Below are positions 35,747-46,527 of a stretch of DNA of 64,000 bases, in pieces (position 1 is the first letter of the stretch; every line of letters begins with the position of its first letter). The notes below the pieces were generated by a model. The model was not told the origin of the DNA. It did not search any database and worked only from the letters and a program-made list of their open reading frames with translations. Origin of the DNA: Zygnema cylindricum (lineage: Eukaryota > Streptophyta > Zygnematophyceae > Zygnematales > Zygnemataceae); contig JBBHKE010001302.1 of NCBI GenBank assembly GCA_037447655.1, positions 1-64,000 of the forward strand, read 5' to 3'. Made by a program: the position numbers and the translations under genes.

Positions 35747-36600
35747 TACACATCTGTACCCTTATCCATAGGACAAATGTTCGCTCGTACTTCTTTTTGG
35801 GTGAAGAACAAAAGACGACAACATGTAGTACAATCTACGCTTGAAGTCTACACAAATTGTACATCCAGTTTTGTGACTTCATTCGTACGGCTATAATTTA
35901 TCGGTACGGCACTAAATTTTTGATGCAAAAGACAGAAATAAACCTTTAATTTGTCACATGAGGACACACCGTAACACGTCTCAAAAAATGACGTCATCAA
36001 TGTCCAAAAACTACATAGCGTCCACAGATGGCACGACTTTTAATCGACGACTTTCGTTTTCGGACAATGGAACACCCGAAAAACAACAGTAGTACGGAGA
36101 AAAATGACGTCATCTACTGTCAGATCTTCATGCCATTTTTCACCTCAGAAAGTCTGACATTCGCCGGATTCAACATGCGCGTAGCTCTAGAAATTGGTTC
36201 GTGACCTCATTTAATGTGAGACCGGATTACAATTCTGCTGACGTTCAAGTCAATTTAACAATTTATGTTAGTGTTGAACTTACAAATTTGTACTTTTTGC
36301 CTGTTTGTCGATGTGTCCGTCCGATCAGCACGATTCTACGGCCGATCTTCCTTTCAATTTAAAAAAGGTTTTACCCCTAAAATTGCGGTCACCATCTAAA
36401 AAAAGCCAGCCAATTTGTTTAGATTTTTATTATGACTCTATTGATGTGCCTTCACGCCAAAGGTTGACTTTTGCAATTTTAAAGTGCAGATGACGTGGAC
36501 TTCTTCCGCACTAAAACTGTTTTAGTACTGTATTTTACTGCATACAACTTCGGGCGCACTAAAACGCACTTTTTGATCTCATGTAAAGAATGACATGTTA

Positions 36601-37325
36601 GGGTGAAGTTCCATTACGACATTCTGTAATCGTACGGCAAACATTACAGGATGCTACACTTTGAACGAAGTTCCATTGCGCAGTCTGTAATCCACGTGTT
36701 AGCAAAAGAGTGGCGCCACGTAGCTATAGATTTGATATTGAAAATCGTCAATGATTTTAACACCGACCAAAAATCTCCATTTGCGTACCATGTACGTGCG
36801 TACCAGGTCATCGTGCAACACAACTTTTGTACTTTTTCCAGACGCCTTGTCAGATACCACCTCATTTTTTTAGGGTTCCTGTTTTTTCGCGTGACGAATG
36901 AGCGTTGCCAGAAATAGTGTGACGAATTGGCGCTAATAGAAATAGCGTGACGAAAGTGCGTTACGACATTTCGTTTGTATTTTCTGTTGGATTTTTGAAT
37001 GCGTATATCGTGTGCGAAACTTTTTGATTTCCGTTGGTTGCTCGCTTGACACGTATGCTCATTATCCATCGTGTTGCGGCTCAATTTTTCCTGTAATTGG
37101 TGAAGTACCTCGCCAGGTACATCACCAATTACAGAAACTTTTGAAGCGAATGCTTCGCGAACAAATATCCGACGGCCATTGTTAACTCCCAGACTTTTGG
37201 AGAATATTGGCAAGATTCTCTGTAATGTTGTTTTCTAATAAAAACAAAATAAGAGGTACGCCGTAATACGGAGAGGTCCAAATTTCTGTAAACAACCTCA
37301 CTTTTCGTCTAATGAAACTTAACCC
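36601..37325 (-). mobile_element. PIF/Harbinger-like MITE M2
   Basis: 725 bp, ends GGGTGAAGTTCCATTA and TAATGAAACTTAACCC, flanked by TTA on both sides (36598-36600, 37326-37328). It is the same element as M1 in opposite orientation: the block 'cggagaggtcc' near its right end is the reverse complement of 'ggacctctccg' near the left of M1. No transposase. Confidence 0.8.
37091..37134. repeat. hairpin inside M2
   Basis: CTGTAATTGGTGAAGTACCT and AGGTACATCACCAATTACAG pair with one mismatch around a 4-base loop. Relative to the M1 hairpin the AAA/TTT part changed to ATT/AAT on both arms. Confidence 0.8.
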
Positions 37326-37955
37326 TTATCTAAGCTGCAAGGAAGAACAACGCGACAGTACAGTTTCGTACTGCTCACACGGTACGGACAGTATGGTTTC
37401 TCGTCTCCCATGGTCCTCTGCCGCCGTAAATCCACGCTTGAGCAATTTAAAAATACTTAAAAGTACACATCTGTACCCTTATCAATTGGACAAATGTTCT
37501 CTCGTACTTCTTATCCTCGATGGTACGGCATAGCTGTCCTTCCATTCTTTGAGGTCTTGTTGTCTCCATACGGGCGAGTTTGACGGGTAATTCATTATGC
37601 CTCATCGACGGCCAGGATGCGATAGCACCTATGGCGTGTCTGACGCCAAGGATCGCGGGCCGGCGTATCTAATTTTTTTTTGTCGCAATAGGTTACATCG
37701 AATCTGTTAAAATTCAACTGATTTTCATTGGCTTCCAATTCGGCAAACGGAAACCCATCCACTGTACAAATTCCATTTGCCGAATTAACCGACCTACGAG
37801 TTGTCCTTGCCGGCCTATTTCAGCGTTCCTCGCGGAATTCTCAGCCAATCCCCTCACGCGGCCCCTGTCAGAGATCTAGATCCTAAACAAGACCACGTAG
37901 CCCCCGGCGAGAGGCTGTACGAAATGCTGACTGGATCCACTTTTCTTCTTAGAAT

Positions 37956-37964
37956 CCACGTGGC
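37956..37964. promoter_or_regulatory. G-box/ABRE-like element
   Basis: CCACGTGGC, the perfect palindromic bZIP/bHLH target, lies 160 bases upstream of the TATA box of the HD-Zip gene. A second CACGTG is at 38055-38060. HD-Zip I genes are often under abscisic acid control through such boxes; for this gene that is inference. Confidence 0.5.
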
Positions 37965-38054
37965 CAACGGCCCGCGATTTTTCACCAGCCACGGAGGCGT
38001 GACCTTCGTCCCATTTCTGTTCCCTCGCGTCGCTTTCCGCTCCGTGCAGTTTCG

Positions 38055-38060
38055 CACGTG
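38055..38060. promoter_or_regulatory. second CACGTG box
   Basis: GCACGTGC palindrome 64 bases upstream of the TATA box. Confidence 0.45.
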
Positions 38061-38123
38061 CCGCAGAGCGCTGGGTGCGCTCGACGCCATACTGTGACTT
38101 ATGGTCTCTTCGCCACGCTCCCA

Positions 38124-38129
38124 TATATA
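38124..38129 (+). promoter_or_regulatory. TATA box of the HD-Zip gene
   Basis: TATATA in 'ccatatatacc', with GC-rich DNA on its upstream side. Transcription would then start near 38155. No ATG occurs between there and 38497, which fits a clean leader. Confidence 0.5.
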
Positions 38130-38154
38130 CCGAGGGAAGCAAATAGAGGGAGTA

Positions 38155-38496
38155 TCGCCCTGCTTTTCAGTGCGAAAGCGAGAGAGAGGGATAAACGGAA
38201 GGAGAGAGAGAGAGAGGGAAGAGAGAGAGAGAGAGGGAGAGAGAGGAGAGAGAGAGGAAAAGAGGGATAAAGGAAGCAGATTGAGAACAAAGTAAAGGAC
38301 AGGGAGAGAGTGACATAAAGGGACGAAGGGAGAGAGGGGAGAGGTACATATACACAAAAAACAAAGAGGGAGAGGGAGAGGGAGAGGTAAGGAAATATTT
38401 CCCTTAAATTTACGATCCAGTTTACTTGGTGGACTTTCTATTAAACTATTCGAAAATATTTTCAGTTTTTCACTATTTTTTGTGTGTTTTATCACA
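38155..38496 (+). promoter_or_regulatory. GA-rich 5' leader of the HD-Zip gene
   Basis: The inferred leader contains GA repeats from about 38168 to 38390 and no upstream ATG. A possible 79-base leader intron (38387-38465) has donor GTAAGG and acceptor TTTTCAG. The GA tract may bind GAGA-type BBR/BPC factors, but that is inference. Open frames on either strand here reflect the repeat only. Confidence 0.45.
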
Positions 38497-40053
38497 ATGC
38501 CGAGTCAGAAGAGGGCCAGAAAGGGACAGCTTTCTCCGGAAATGTCGGGAGCTGTTTACGGAACAGCTTCTCACATGGAAATATGTTTGCCTTCGTTCGG
38601 GAATCCCCTGGGTAAAGCTGCCGTGAAGGGACCCCCGACGAGCCGTCTATCTTTCATCCAAAACCCCATCCCCGAAGAGGACGACGAAAACCTCGACGAC
38701 GAAGAAGGGGACTTAGAGGGAGGAATAATGGGACTTTCCGGAACCAGAGAAAACAAAAACGATTTGAAGCGTCCGAGGTTGACCGCCGACCAAGTCCAAT
38801 TTTTAGAAAAAAGTTTCGAAGAAGAAAATCGACTCGAACCGGAACGAAAGCGAATGTTAGCGCGACAGCTGGGCTTACGGCCTCGACAGGTGGCAGTTTG
38901 GTTCCAGAACAGACGAGTCCGCTGGAAGACAAAGCAGATGGAGAAGGACTACGACGGATTAAAGGCGGCGTTAGACGCACTAATTGCGGATTATGACTTA
39001 GTGAGAGGGGATTATACTTTGTTGAAGGCGGATTATGAGGATTTGCTTCATGAGAACGCACAATTATGCGCACAGGTAAGGAGAGAACGGGGATCGAATG
39101 GGGAATTTTGAGTGTGGGGATGGGGGGGGAGGGAAGACGAGGATAGGGAAGGAGAATGTAGGGTCGGAAATGATTGGAAGAAGGATCAGGAAGGGAGAGT
39201 GAAAATTGTATTCCTTTCAAGCTTGAAAAGTTGTTGGTTTTTTTTTTTTTTTTTCGATCTCTCTCTCTCTCTCACTCTTCCTCCCTCTTCCTCTCTCTTT
39301 CTACCTCTCGTTCCCTCTCTCCTCCGCTCTCTCTTTTACCCTCGCTCTACTTCTATCGCTTCGCTGAACACAATACTGACTCCGTTCTGTGACTGTTTCC
39401 ACGTGCAGTTTACCCACCTCAATGCCAAACTCATGGCAGCCAATGAAGCCGCAAACACCAATTCTCTGACAGTGGCAGCCACTTCTCCATCGGCCGAGAA
39501 ACTTTTAACTGAAACGGAACAAATGTTTCCTCATGGATCGTGCCCTTCATCGCTGACGACTGAGACAGGACCGGAATCGAATTCCATGGAACAGGGCCAT
39601 CCCCAAAACGATAAAAAGTCTTTTTCTTGTCAAGTTTTGAATGAGCCTGTTGGGAAAACAGTTCGGGACAACGGTGAGGGAGAACAACGAGGAGGTGATG
39701 TCATCCATGATATAAGACAAAATAGTCCGACATCATCCGGTAGTGATGTTACCGATGTCCAAAGCTCCCAAAATTCTCAAAAAGGGAGTGATGTAAGCAG
39801 TGCTCCTATGATGATGATGATGAGGGGAAGTTTGAGCATCGAACTGGACAGTCCAACAGAACCTCTCTCTCCTCTACCACTTCCTCTACCCCCTCTTATG
39901 GAACTCCCAGAGACTCCCAATACTGAAGAAAGTCAACTATGGGGTTCTCTTACCTCTAACATGTCTATGTTCGAAGACGACGAAATGTGCGATAACTTAC
40001 ATTTGTTAGGAGATTTAGGATGTGCTCCTTGGTGGGAAAAAGGAGAAGTTTAG
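38497..40053 (+). CDS. HD-Zip class I transcription factor
   Basis: Two coding exons, 38497-39075 and 39409-40053, are joined by a 333-bp GT-AG intron in phase 0, giving 407 aa. Earlier codons are in frame but hold no ATG; the first is at 38497 ([10 protein letters not shown]). Residues 60-75 are very acidic, 91-148 form the homeodomain (WFQNRR at 135-140), and 155-197 form the leucine zipper with L155, L162, V169, L176, L183, L190 and L197 every seventh residue. The intron lies inside the zipper. The C-terminus is Ser/Gln/Pro-rich, has MMMMM and proline-leucine runs, and ends in an acidic aromatic stretch ([11 protein letters not shown]) resembling an AHA activation motif. Class I proteins bind CAAT(A/T)ATTG as dimers in the nucleus. 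There is no START or MEKHLA domain and no CPSCE motif, so class I fits best. Unusual: Val replaces the family's Ala at homeodomain position 54 ([13 protein letters not shown]). The intron carries a long T-run and CT repeats. Confidence 0.93.
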
Positions 40054-41579
40054 GAGCAGATGAGGGGTTTTTTTTTTACCTTTTTTTTTTTTTAAAGTGT
40101 TTCTGGGTACTGGGTTGGGAGTTTTGGTTTCTGTTGACAAAATGACAAGGACGAGGGGTTTTTGTGTCCCTTACGGATGATCGTAAATAGAGGAGAAAAA
40201 TATTTTTTTTTAAGTTCCTTAGCTTCTTGTCTTGAGAAAACAGGATAAAAGTTTACGTGTAAGTCAAATTCTACTTTATAGATTCATTTCTTTTGGTCAA
40301 AAATGCACAGAATTACACAAGTATCAGAAGGGCATGAATTCTGTTTACTGTGTAGAAAGGGAAATGGGGGGAATAATTGAAATTAGGTCATTCAATGGGA
40401 TACAAAAAGCGGTCAAAGACATAGAAATGCCTTTTGTCCTTTTGTTTGTTGTAGTCGATTGGAGTTGATTGTGAAACTAGAGAAGGGTGTGAGTGTAAGA
40501 AGAGTAGGGATTTAGGTTTTTAGTAGACCTCATGACACTGGCACAAGTATTTTCACATGTAGAGTTGTATATTATTATCTTTTCGATTATTAAAGATAAT
40601 GGCACTCTCTAATTTGAATTGTGTTTTCCACATTTGTACAGTTGTATAATGATATGTTTCCCATATTAAAAGACAATGCTATTCTAATTTGAATCTTTGC
40701 AAGAAATTTTATTCTCCTTCGCAAGAATTTGCTAAGTCCTTGGATTACTTCCTCAGCTACTGTTTTTTTGTGCTCCCAAGTGAAGGGACAAGATATATAA
40801 TGCCCTTTTTATTTATATCCATTTCTGGTTAAAAACTGACATTTTTATTTGAAGGTGGATTTATAAAGCCATGGTTCCTTACATAGTCCCCTTTGGCCCA
40901 TATATCTATAAGCCAGACTGCTCTCAATATTATTTCATATGGTATAAACTTATTTCTCAGTATTTTGTGGTAAACTAGTGTCTCAGTATTGTCATGTAAA
41001 CTTTACAACTTAGTTTTTTAATGCATTAGTTTTTTAGTGCAATATGTTAAATTATTTTTCTTCTTGTCCGTTGTAACACTTTTGTGTTGGTTATCAAGGT
41101 GGTGCGGTAAAAATACTTCACACATTTTTTGTAGTTATGTGCCTAACCTATACATAATGAAAGGATTTAAAAAATTGGAGACCATCACTCTTAAAAATGG
41201 CATTGTCCGCAAAATCTCTTTAATTATGGGAAAAAAAACTAAATACATGAGTTTCCCCAAACATAATGTACACTGGCAAAGTGTCAACTTTGTTTCTGAC
41301 CATTTTTAAACTATTTTCTTGCTACCATATTTATTATTTTGTTTTTGTTCTTTGCTGGGTTTCCATTTTGCGTCGTTAACTTGTCATTTTGTTTATCATT
41401 TGGTCTTCAGAGCGTACTCTGCTTTTTATTGCTTGACCTAATTTGACATTTTCACCTTCATTTTGCACTTTATCCCTACCTTTTTCCTTTTATTTACTTT
41501 AACTTGTATAGTTTTCGTGTGTCACATGTACCAAAATTGAAGCTTGTTTTTCTCTTTAATAAATACAGTGTGACACTAA
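40054..41579. other. 3' flank of the HD-Zip gene, no gene seen
   Basis: It starts with T-rich 3' UTR-like DNA. An imperfect local duplication ('agttgtat...tttgaat') spans about 40563-40705. No clear poly(A) signal or coding exon was recognised. The right end carries a TAA that is the target site of MITE M3. Confidence 0.5.
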
Positions 41580-42272
41580 GGGCGTAGTTACATCAGACGA
41601 CAAGTGAGGTACATTACAGAATGTTGTACTTGACCTTACTATGTCGTACTATTTGTTTGTGAGTTTTTGGAAAACAACATTACAGAAGATACGATTATGA
41701 TTCTACAAGAGTCCAGGAGAAAACATTGACCGTCCGATTACACTTTGGTCTTCATCTGAGAAGCAATCTCTCCATCCGCCTCTGTAATGGTGGACCCACC
41801 TCAGGAGGTGAGTTCACCATCACAGAACCCGTAAAATCGCTACACTTGGACAATACACACGTGCGAAGAACTACAATTAATAGTGTTGGGTATCAGGTAA
41901 TTTCATATCGCAATAATTTTGGTATTCGATATATCGAATATCGATCGAGCAAAGTCCTCGATATATCGTACCGAAACCAACATAAATTATCGTGATATAT
42001 ATCGCGATTTATTGTATTTTATAAATTTAATATTTTATATAATATGTTGTTTTAGCGATAAAGACACATTTTTTGATACGCGAAGTACGACGTGATTTTC
42101 GTTACGTGACTTAAAGGTAACGCCGCAAAATATAACCGACAAAAAAGTATTAATACTGTAATTCATATAGTTACTTATTTAGTACGTACTACGTACAGAA
42201 CTTCACATACGAAAATTTTAAACCCACACTAATTTAGTCAAAGTATGATATGAAAAAAAAATCATTTACTGA

Positions 42273-42599
42273 AGTGTATGAAATGTGATTTTTTACTTTT
42301 ATTTTTATGAATTCTTTTATGAAGTGTACAAAATGTGAATTTTATTATTATTTTTATTAATTGTTTTTGGAAGTGTACAAAATAATAATTTTTATTAATT
42401 ATTTTTTGAAGTGTATAAAATGTGAACTTTTATTCTTATTTTTATTCAATATTTAAAGAAGTGTACAAAATGTGAGCTTTTTTTTTTTTTTTTTTTTTAT
42501 TATTTTTTGAAGTGTATAAAATGTGAACTTTTATTCTTATTTTTGTTAAATATTTTTTGAAGTGTACAAATTGTGAATTCTTATTATTATTATTATTAA
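42273..42599 (+). repeat. AT-rich tandem array inside O1
   Basis: About seven diverged units of 40-50 bp, each beginning 'gaagtgta(c/t)aaaatgtga' and continuing with TTATT runs. Confidence 0.8.
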
Positions 42600-42600
42600 T

Positions 42601-42774
42601 TGGAGTAGCAGTAGCTAGTACTACCTACTGCAGTAGCACTGCCAGCAGCTAGTACTACTGGCAGCAGTTGCAGCTAGTCCCAGCAGCTGCAGTAGCACTG
42701 GTTCTGGCAGCAGCTGCAGCTAGTACTAGTACTGGCATAAGCAGTAGCTAGTACTACCAGCTGCGCTAGCACTA
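42601..42774 (+). repeat. GCAGCTAGTAC-type minisatellite inside O1
   Basis: Irregular units of 'gcagcagctagtacta' type. The array continues after the nested MITE (43316-43358), showing that the MITE landed in it. Confidence 0.75.
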
Positions 42775-43313
42775 CACCGCGAATCGTTATTAGTGTCAAA
42801 GTTTAAATAGTGTTGAAGAAAATTTACCGTAATTGATGCTAATTAAGAATTTGAAAATTTTCAAAAAAATGGTGTATTCTAATTTCGGCGTTTATGCTAA
42901 TTTGGGAACAGCAAAAATGGAATATTCGCCGTACGATTATATACATTAATATATGTCTCCATACAAAATATTAGAAATTGTACGTCGTTGCGAATTTAAA
43001 ATATCCGTACATGCTATACCAATTTACGTGTCAGACTAATCCCGTTTTTTTTAGCGTAAGTTCCTATGCGTGCGCGTCTGATTTAATTCATTTTTTGTAA
43101 ATTTTCACTTGAAAAGGTACAGTTATGTACGGTCTGACATCGACCGTACATCACACTATTTATATTTTATTGTACTTTCGGGCTTTACTCTTATTTGTAC
43201 GGTACCTTAATTAACGTCAAGGAAAAATTAAAATCATGTATCCTATTTGAAAAAAAAATCAAAATTTTAAGAACCCAAATTAGTGACTTTGACACTAATA
43301 ACGATTCGCGGTG
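42775..43313. mobile_element. TA-flanked MITE N4
   Basis: Inverted ends CACCGCGAATCGTTATTAG and CTAATAACGATTCGCGGTG are perfect, with TA on both sides (42773-42774, 43314-43315). 539 bp, non-coding. It splits the GCAGCTAGTAC array. Confidence 0.85.
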
Positions 43314-44139
43314 TAGTACTGGCAGCAGCAGTAGTATTAGCAGCAGTAGCAAATAGCAAGATTTTTTTTTTTTTTAAAGAAGCCTTGATATATTGGCGAT
43401 ACGATATATCGGTGATATATCGCGATATTTTGAAATCGATATATCGAAGCGATACATCGATTATCGGGTACCTAAAATTCGATATATATCGAATATCGGC
43501 AAATGGTCCTCGATACCCAACATTAACAATTAAAATTGTATCACGTCGCCAAAGTCACGTTGCCTTTGGAGCAAGGTGACCGTAAAATCTTTGCCGAAAA
43601 GAAGTACAGTTTTTGCCTTCCTTCCAAAAGTATTGTTTTTGTCTTCCTTTCAACTAAATGGTTTCGAGCAGAGGTCGCAAAAGTCAAAAATTTACACAAC
43701 CGAAACCGACCGTTTTTTTTTTCAAAATCTGAGTAACCGACGCCCGACCGGGTTATGTCACCCTCCAAAATTGCTAACCGTTAACCGACCGGCGTTTAAA
43801 AAAATAAAAGTTAACCGAAACTTGATTTTTCGCGACTAACCGTGCCCGCCCGTAACCGGAAAAGTACAAAATTACAACGCTCGTTGTTATTAGCGTTAAG
43901 CATTTATTACACATCAAATCGTAATAATCTAAAAAATATCTTTTAGGTACACATACAGAATCTGACAAACGTACAATTTCACGTCATTATGACGTTTGCA
44001 CTACGCGGTTTGTGAAAACGTAGTTACATCATAACGGCATGTATTAAATCATTTTTTGTACTTTTTTCGTTAATACGGTACAATTTTGCACGGCCAGACA
44101 CCGATAGTAAGCCGCACTATTTAAAACGATACTATGCTA

Positions 44140-44679
44140 CACCGTGAATCGTTATTAGTGTCAAATTTTAAATAGTGTTAAAGAAAATTTACTGTAATTG
44201 ATGCTAATTATGAATTTGATTTTATTTTTTAAAAAGGTGTATTCTAATTTCGGCGTTAATGTTAATTTGGGAACAGCAAAAATGGAATAATCGCCGTACG
44301 ATTATATACATTAATATATGTATCCATACAAAATATTAGAAATCGTACGTTGTCGTGAAATTTAAATATCCGTACATGTCAAACTAATTTACGTGTCAGA
44401 CTAATCACCTTTTTTGAGCGCACGTTCCTATGCGTGCGCGTCCGATTTAATTCATTTTTTGTAAAATTTTCACTTGAAAAGGTATAATCATGTACGGTCT
44501 GACATCGACCGTTCACAACACTATTTATATCTTAATTTATTTTCGTTCTTTACGCTATTTTGTACAGTACCTTAATTAACGTCAAGGAAAAATTTAAATC
44601 ATATATCCTATTTGAGGAAAAAAATCAAAATTTTAAGAACCCAAATTAGAGTTATTAACACTAATGACGATTCGCGGTG
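44140..44679. mobile_element. TA-flanked MITE N5
   Basis: Ends CACCGTGAATCGTTATTAG and GACGATTCGCGGTG, TA on both sides, 540 bp. The flanking DNA on both sides (43880-44137 and 44682-44825) itself resembles an older member of the family ('ttattagcgtt...aacgctacttgcgattcggagtg'). Confidence 0.8.
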
Positions 44680-45245
44680 TATAGTTGTTAACGCTGATTC
44701 AAAAAATACTTTCAATAATGTGAAGAAAATTTTTGAGTTGTTTACTCTTTTTAAGGGTTTTTGGGTCAAAATTCGTGGTGACGGAAGTAGCGTTAATAAC
44801 GCTACTTGCGATTCGGAGTGTAGTGTTAATGGAAAATTATGATTTATAATACTATTTACTGCAAGGAGACGTGGTAGACGTAGTAGGTTATAGTCCATGT
44901 CTTTATTTAATGAGCATAAAATCCAAAAAAATATTTGTAGTATCAAATATAAAAATAATCAAATCACAACCTCGTCCTATTTTTTACTTTATTGTACAAA
45001 ACCTTAACCTCAAACTTAAAAATTACAAAAAATCTATAAATCTAAATGTGGTATTAATACAACGCTTTGGTAATTTGGTAAAATAAGCATTCCGGTTTAA
45101 GAAAAAAAAAGATAAACACTAGAAAAATTGTGAAAAAAACAAAAATATCGAAGTAACATATATATATATATATACATATATATACATATAACTAATACTA
45201 ACAAAAAAACAATAATTAGAAAACAAAACCAAACAAAACAAAAAA

Positions 45246-45467
45246 TTATGCCTTTAAAAGACTTCGGTTGGATCTAACAAACAAAAGATCACTAATAATT
45301 GAAGCCGTTAGTGAGCTCATCTTCTTTGTTATTGTGTTTTCAGGATCCGAAAAATTGCAATCAAACATAGAACTAGAAGCCAGAATAGCCAGAATTGATC
45401 TAGCCGCACCGGCTAGAATAGGAAATCCTATTTTTTCCCACGTACATCTGATGTTTTTTCCCACCAT
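45246..45467 (-). pseudogene. hAT transposase dimerisation domain remnant, copy 1
   Basis: The minus-strand frame reads GFPILAGAARSILAILASSS, then DCNFSDPENTITKKMSSLTA and LLFVRSNRS. It corresponds to the hATC dimerisation domain: a hydrophobic PxL..AR.ILAI.ASSS core, a SE.xFS-like part and a R.SL.. motif. The rest of the transposase is not recognisable. Confidence 0.7.
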
Positions 45468-46527
45468 TCAAGTATGTTAAAGTTCAATCTTTCCTAGTTC
45501 GTTGATTTGAAATCAAAATAACGTTTCAATTTGTCACTAACAAGCGTTTTTTTGTCGGTGGTAATAAAAACCTTATTTTCGTCATCGCTCTCACCAAAAA
45601 AATCGTGGAAACCAACTTAAAATGGTCGAAGGACCTCGCAACACATCAATGCCACCATTTTCGCATTTTTTTTTCGGTCACTCATTTTTGCCTGCGTTTT
45701 TGAAAAAGACTTACGAATAAGTCCTGTCGAAATATCCGTGTCAGCCAAAGCTGAACATGTGTGAGTGTATTCTGTTGAAGTAACGTTTGATGATTTGTAT
45801 TGATAAACTACGAAACATGTATTACTCGCCACAAAACCCCCCCTTCACTACGTATTTGTTTGATGTTTAAGTTTCATACACATGTTCAATTTTTTTCCAA
45901 CAACTTGAAGTGGCCCTACTTTCTTTCACTAGGTAATACTAGGCAATTTCACCATTTTTTTTTGTTTTTGAAGTTTATTTTAGATTATAATTTTAAGAGA
46001 AGCGAGAATCCTTTTCTTTATTTTGGTGTATGATTAGGTTTTGTTTGAATTGTGGTCAAGTTTCTCTAACTGAAATAGCAATTGAATTTTTCGATTTAGG
46101 GTGCGGCCCTATGTGGCTAGGTTCGGGTTTTTTTCTGTCGTTTTCCTGTATGACTTATCGCAGTACTGCCTAAGCTGCGACTGTACGAAGAAATCCTAAA
46201 TTTATAAAGTACAGTTTGCCTCATTCTCAAACTTAGGATGTACGAAAATTTGTCTTCTTGTGTTTTTTTGACCCACTATCACGTCATTTTCAAACTTGTC
46301 ATAAACAACACCGACAATGTGTTTTAGGCTAAGAAAAACCGTTTACACCAATAGGAAAACATATCCCCACATGTGAAAAGTTTTCGATTTTTTTTGACGA
46401 AAGAAAAAAGTACAGGTTTTTGGTTTTTGTCCCCATGCACCTTGTACGGCTATTTTTGCAAGGGTCTCGATGCTGCAGTGTCATTTCACTCATAGGTGAA
46501 AAATTTGCGAAGGTGAAAAATTTGCCT

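Larger units (their letters stand above)
33165..35810 (+). repeat. repeat R, copy 1 (with three inserted MITEs)
   Basis: R is an unnamed repeat of about 820 bp. Copy 1 is in three pieces: 33165-33800, 34545-34665 and 35747-35810. It shares with copy 2 (35955-37515) blocks such as 'catagcgtccaca', 'taatgtgagaccggattac', 'gtcgatgtgtccgtccgat' and 'gtacagtttcgtactgctc'. No terminal inverted repeats or coding capacity are visible. Identity to copy 2 is roughly 80-85%. Confidence 0.75.
35955..37515 (+). repeat. repeat R, copy 2 (with MITE M2)
   Basis: It is collinear with copy 1 and split only by M2. The right portion runs from 'taagctgcaaggaagaacaa' to 'tctcgtacttctt'. It lies about 1 kb upstream of the HD-Zip gene start codon. 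Confidence 0.75.
41881..43525. mobile_element. hAT-type MITE O1
   Basis: Ends TAGTGTTGGGTATC and GATACCCAACATTA are inverted (13 of 14), and ACAATTAA is duplicated exactly at 41873-41880 and 43526-43533. Eight-bp duplications and TA(G/A)xG-type termini define hAT elements. Its arms are rich in TATCG/CGATA palindromes. The interior has two tandem arrays and a nested TA-MITE. No transposase. Confidence 0.85.
43082..46527. repeat. large direct repeat, copy 1
   Basis: It is repeated at 47087 to about 50565 with an offset of 4005 bp. The first 2046 bp (43082-45127) show only four differences that I can find (44161, 44166, 44193 and about 44335). Beyond 45127 identity falls to roughly 85%. The left edge lies inside MITE N4, not at a transposon end. 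Confidence 0.9.
43669..46527 (-). mobile_element. hAT element copy 1, right end lost
   Basis: It begins after GTTTCGAG (43661-43668) with CAGAGGTCGCAAAAGTC, a typical hAT terminus, followed by subterminal 'accgacc' motifs. Its right end is replaced at 46528 by another repeat. Confidence 0.75.

Noticed and set aside
37854-38495. 213-codon minus-strand frame
   Set aside because: It is the complement of the HD-Zip promoter and GA-rich leader; Ser/Leu repeats only.
38482-38496. N-terminal extension MCFIT of the HD-Zip frame
   Set aside because: The codon at 38482 is GTG. The first ATG in frame is 38497.
42601-42774. CRISPR-like array
   Set aside because: Units are irregular and spacer-less, and the host is a plant nucleus.
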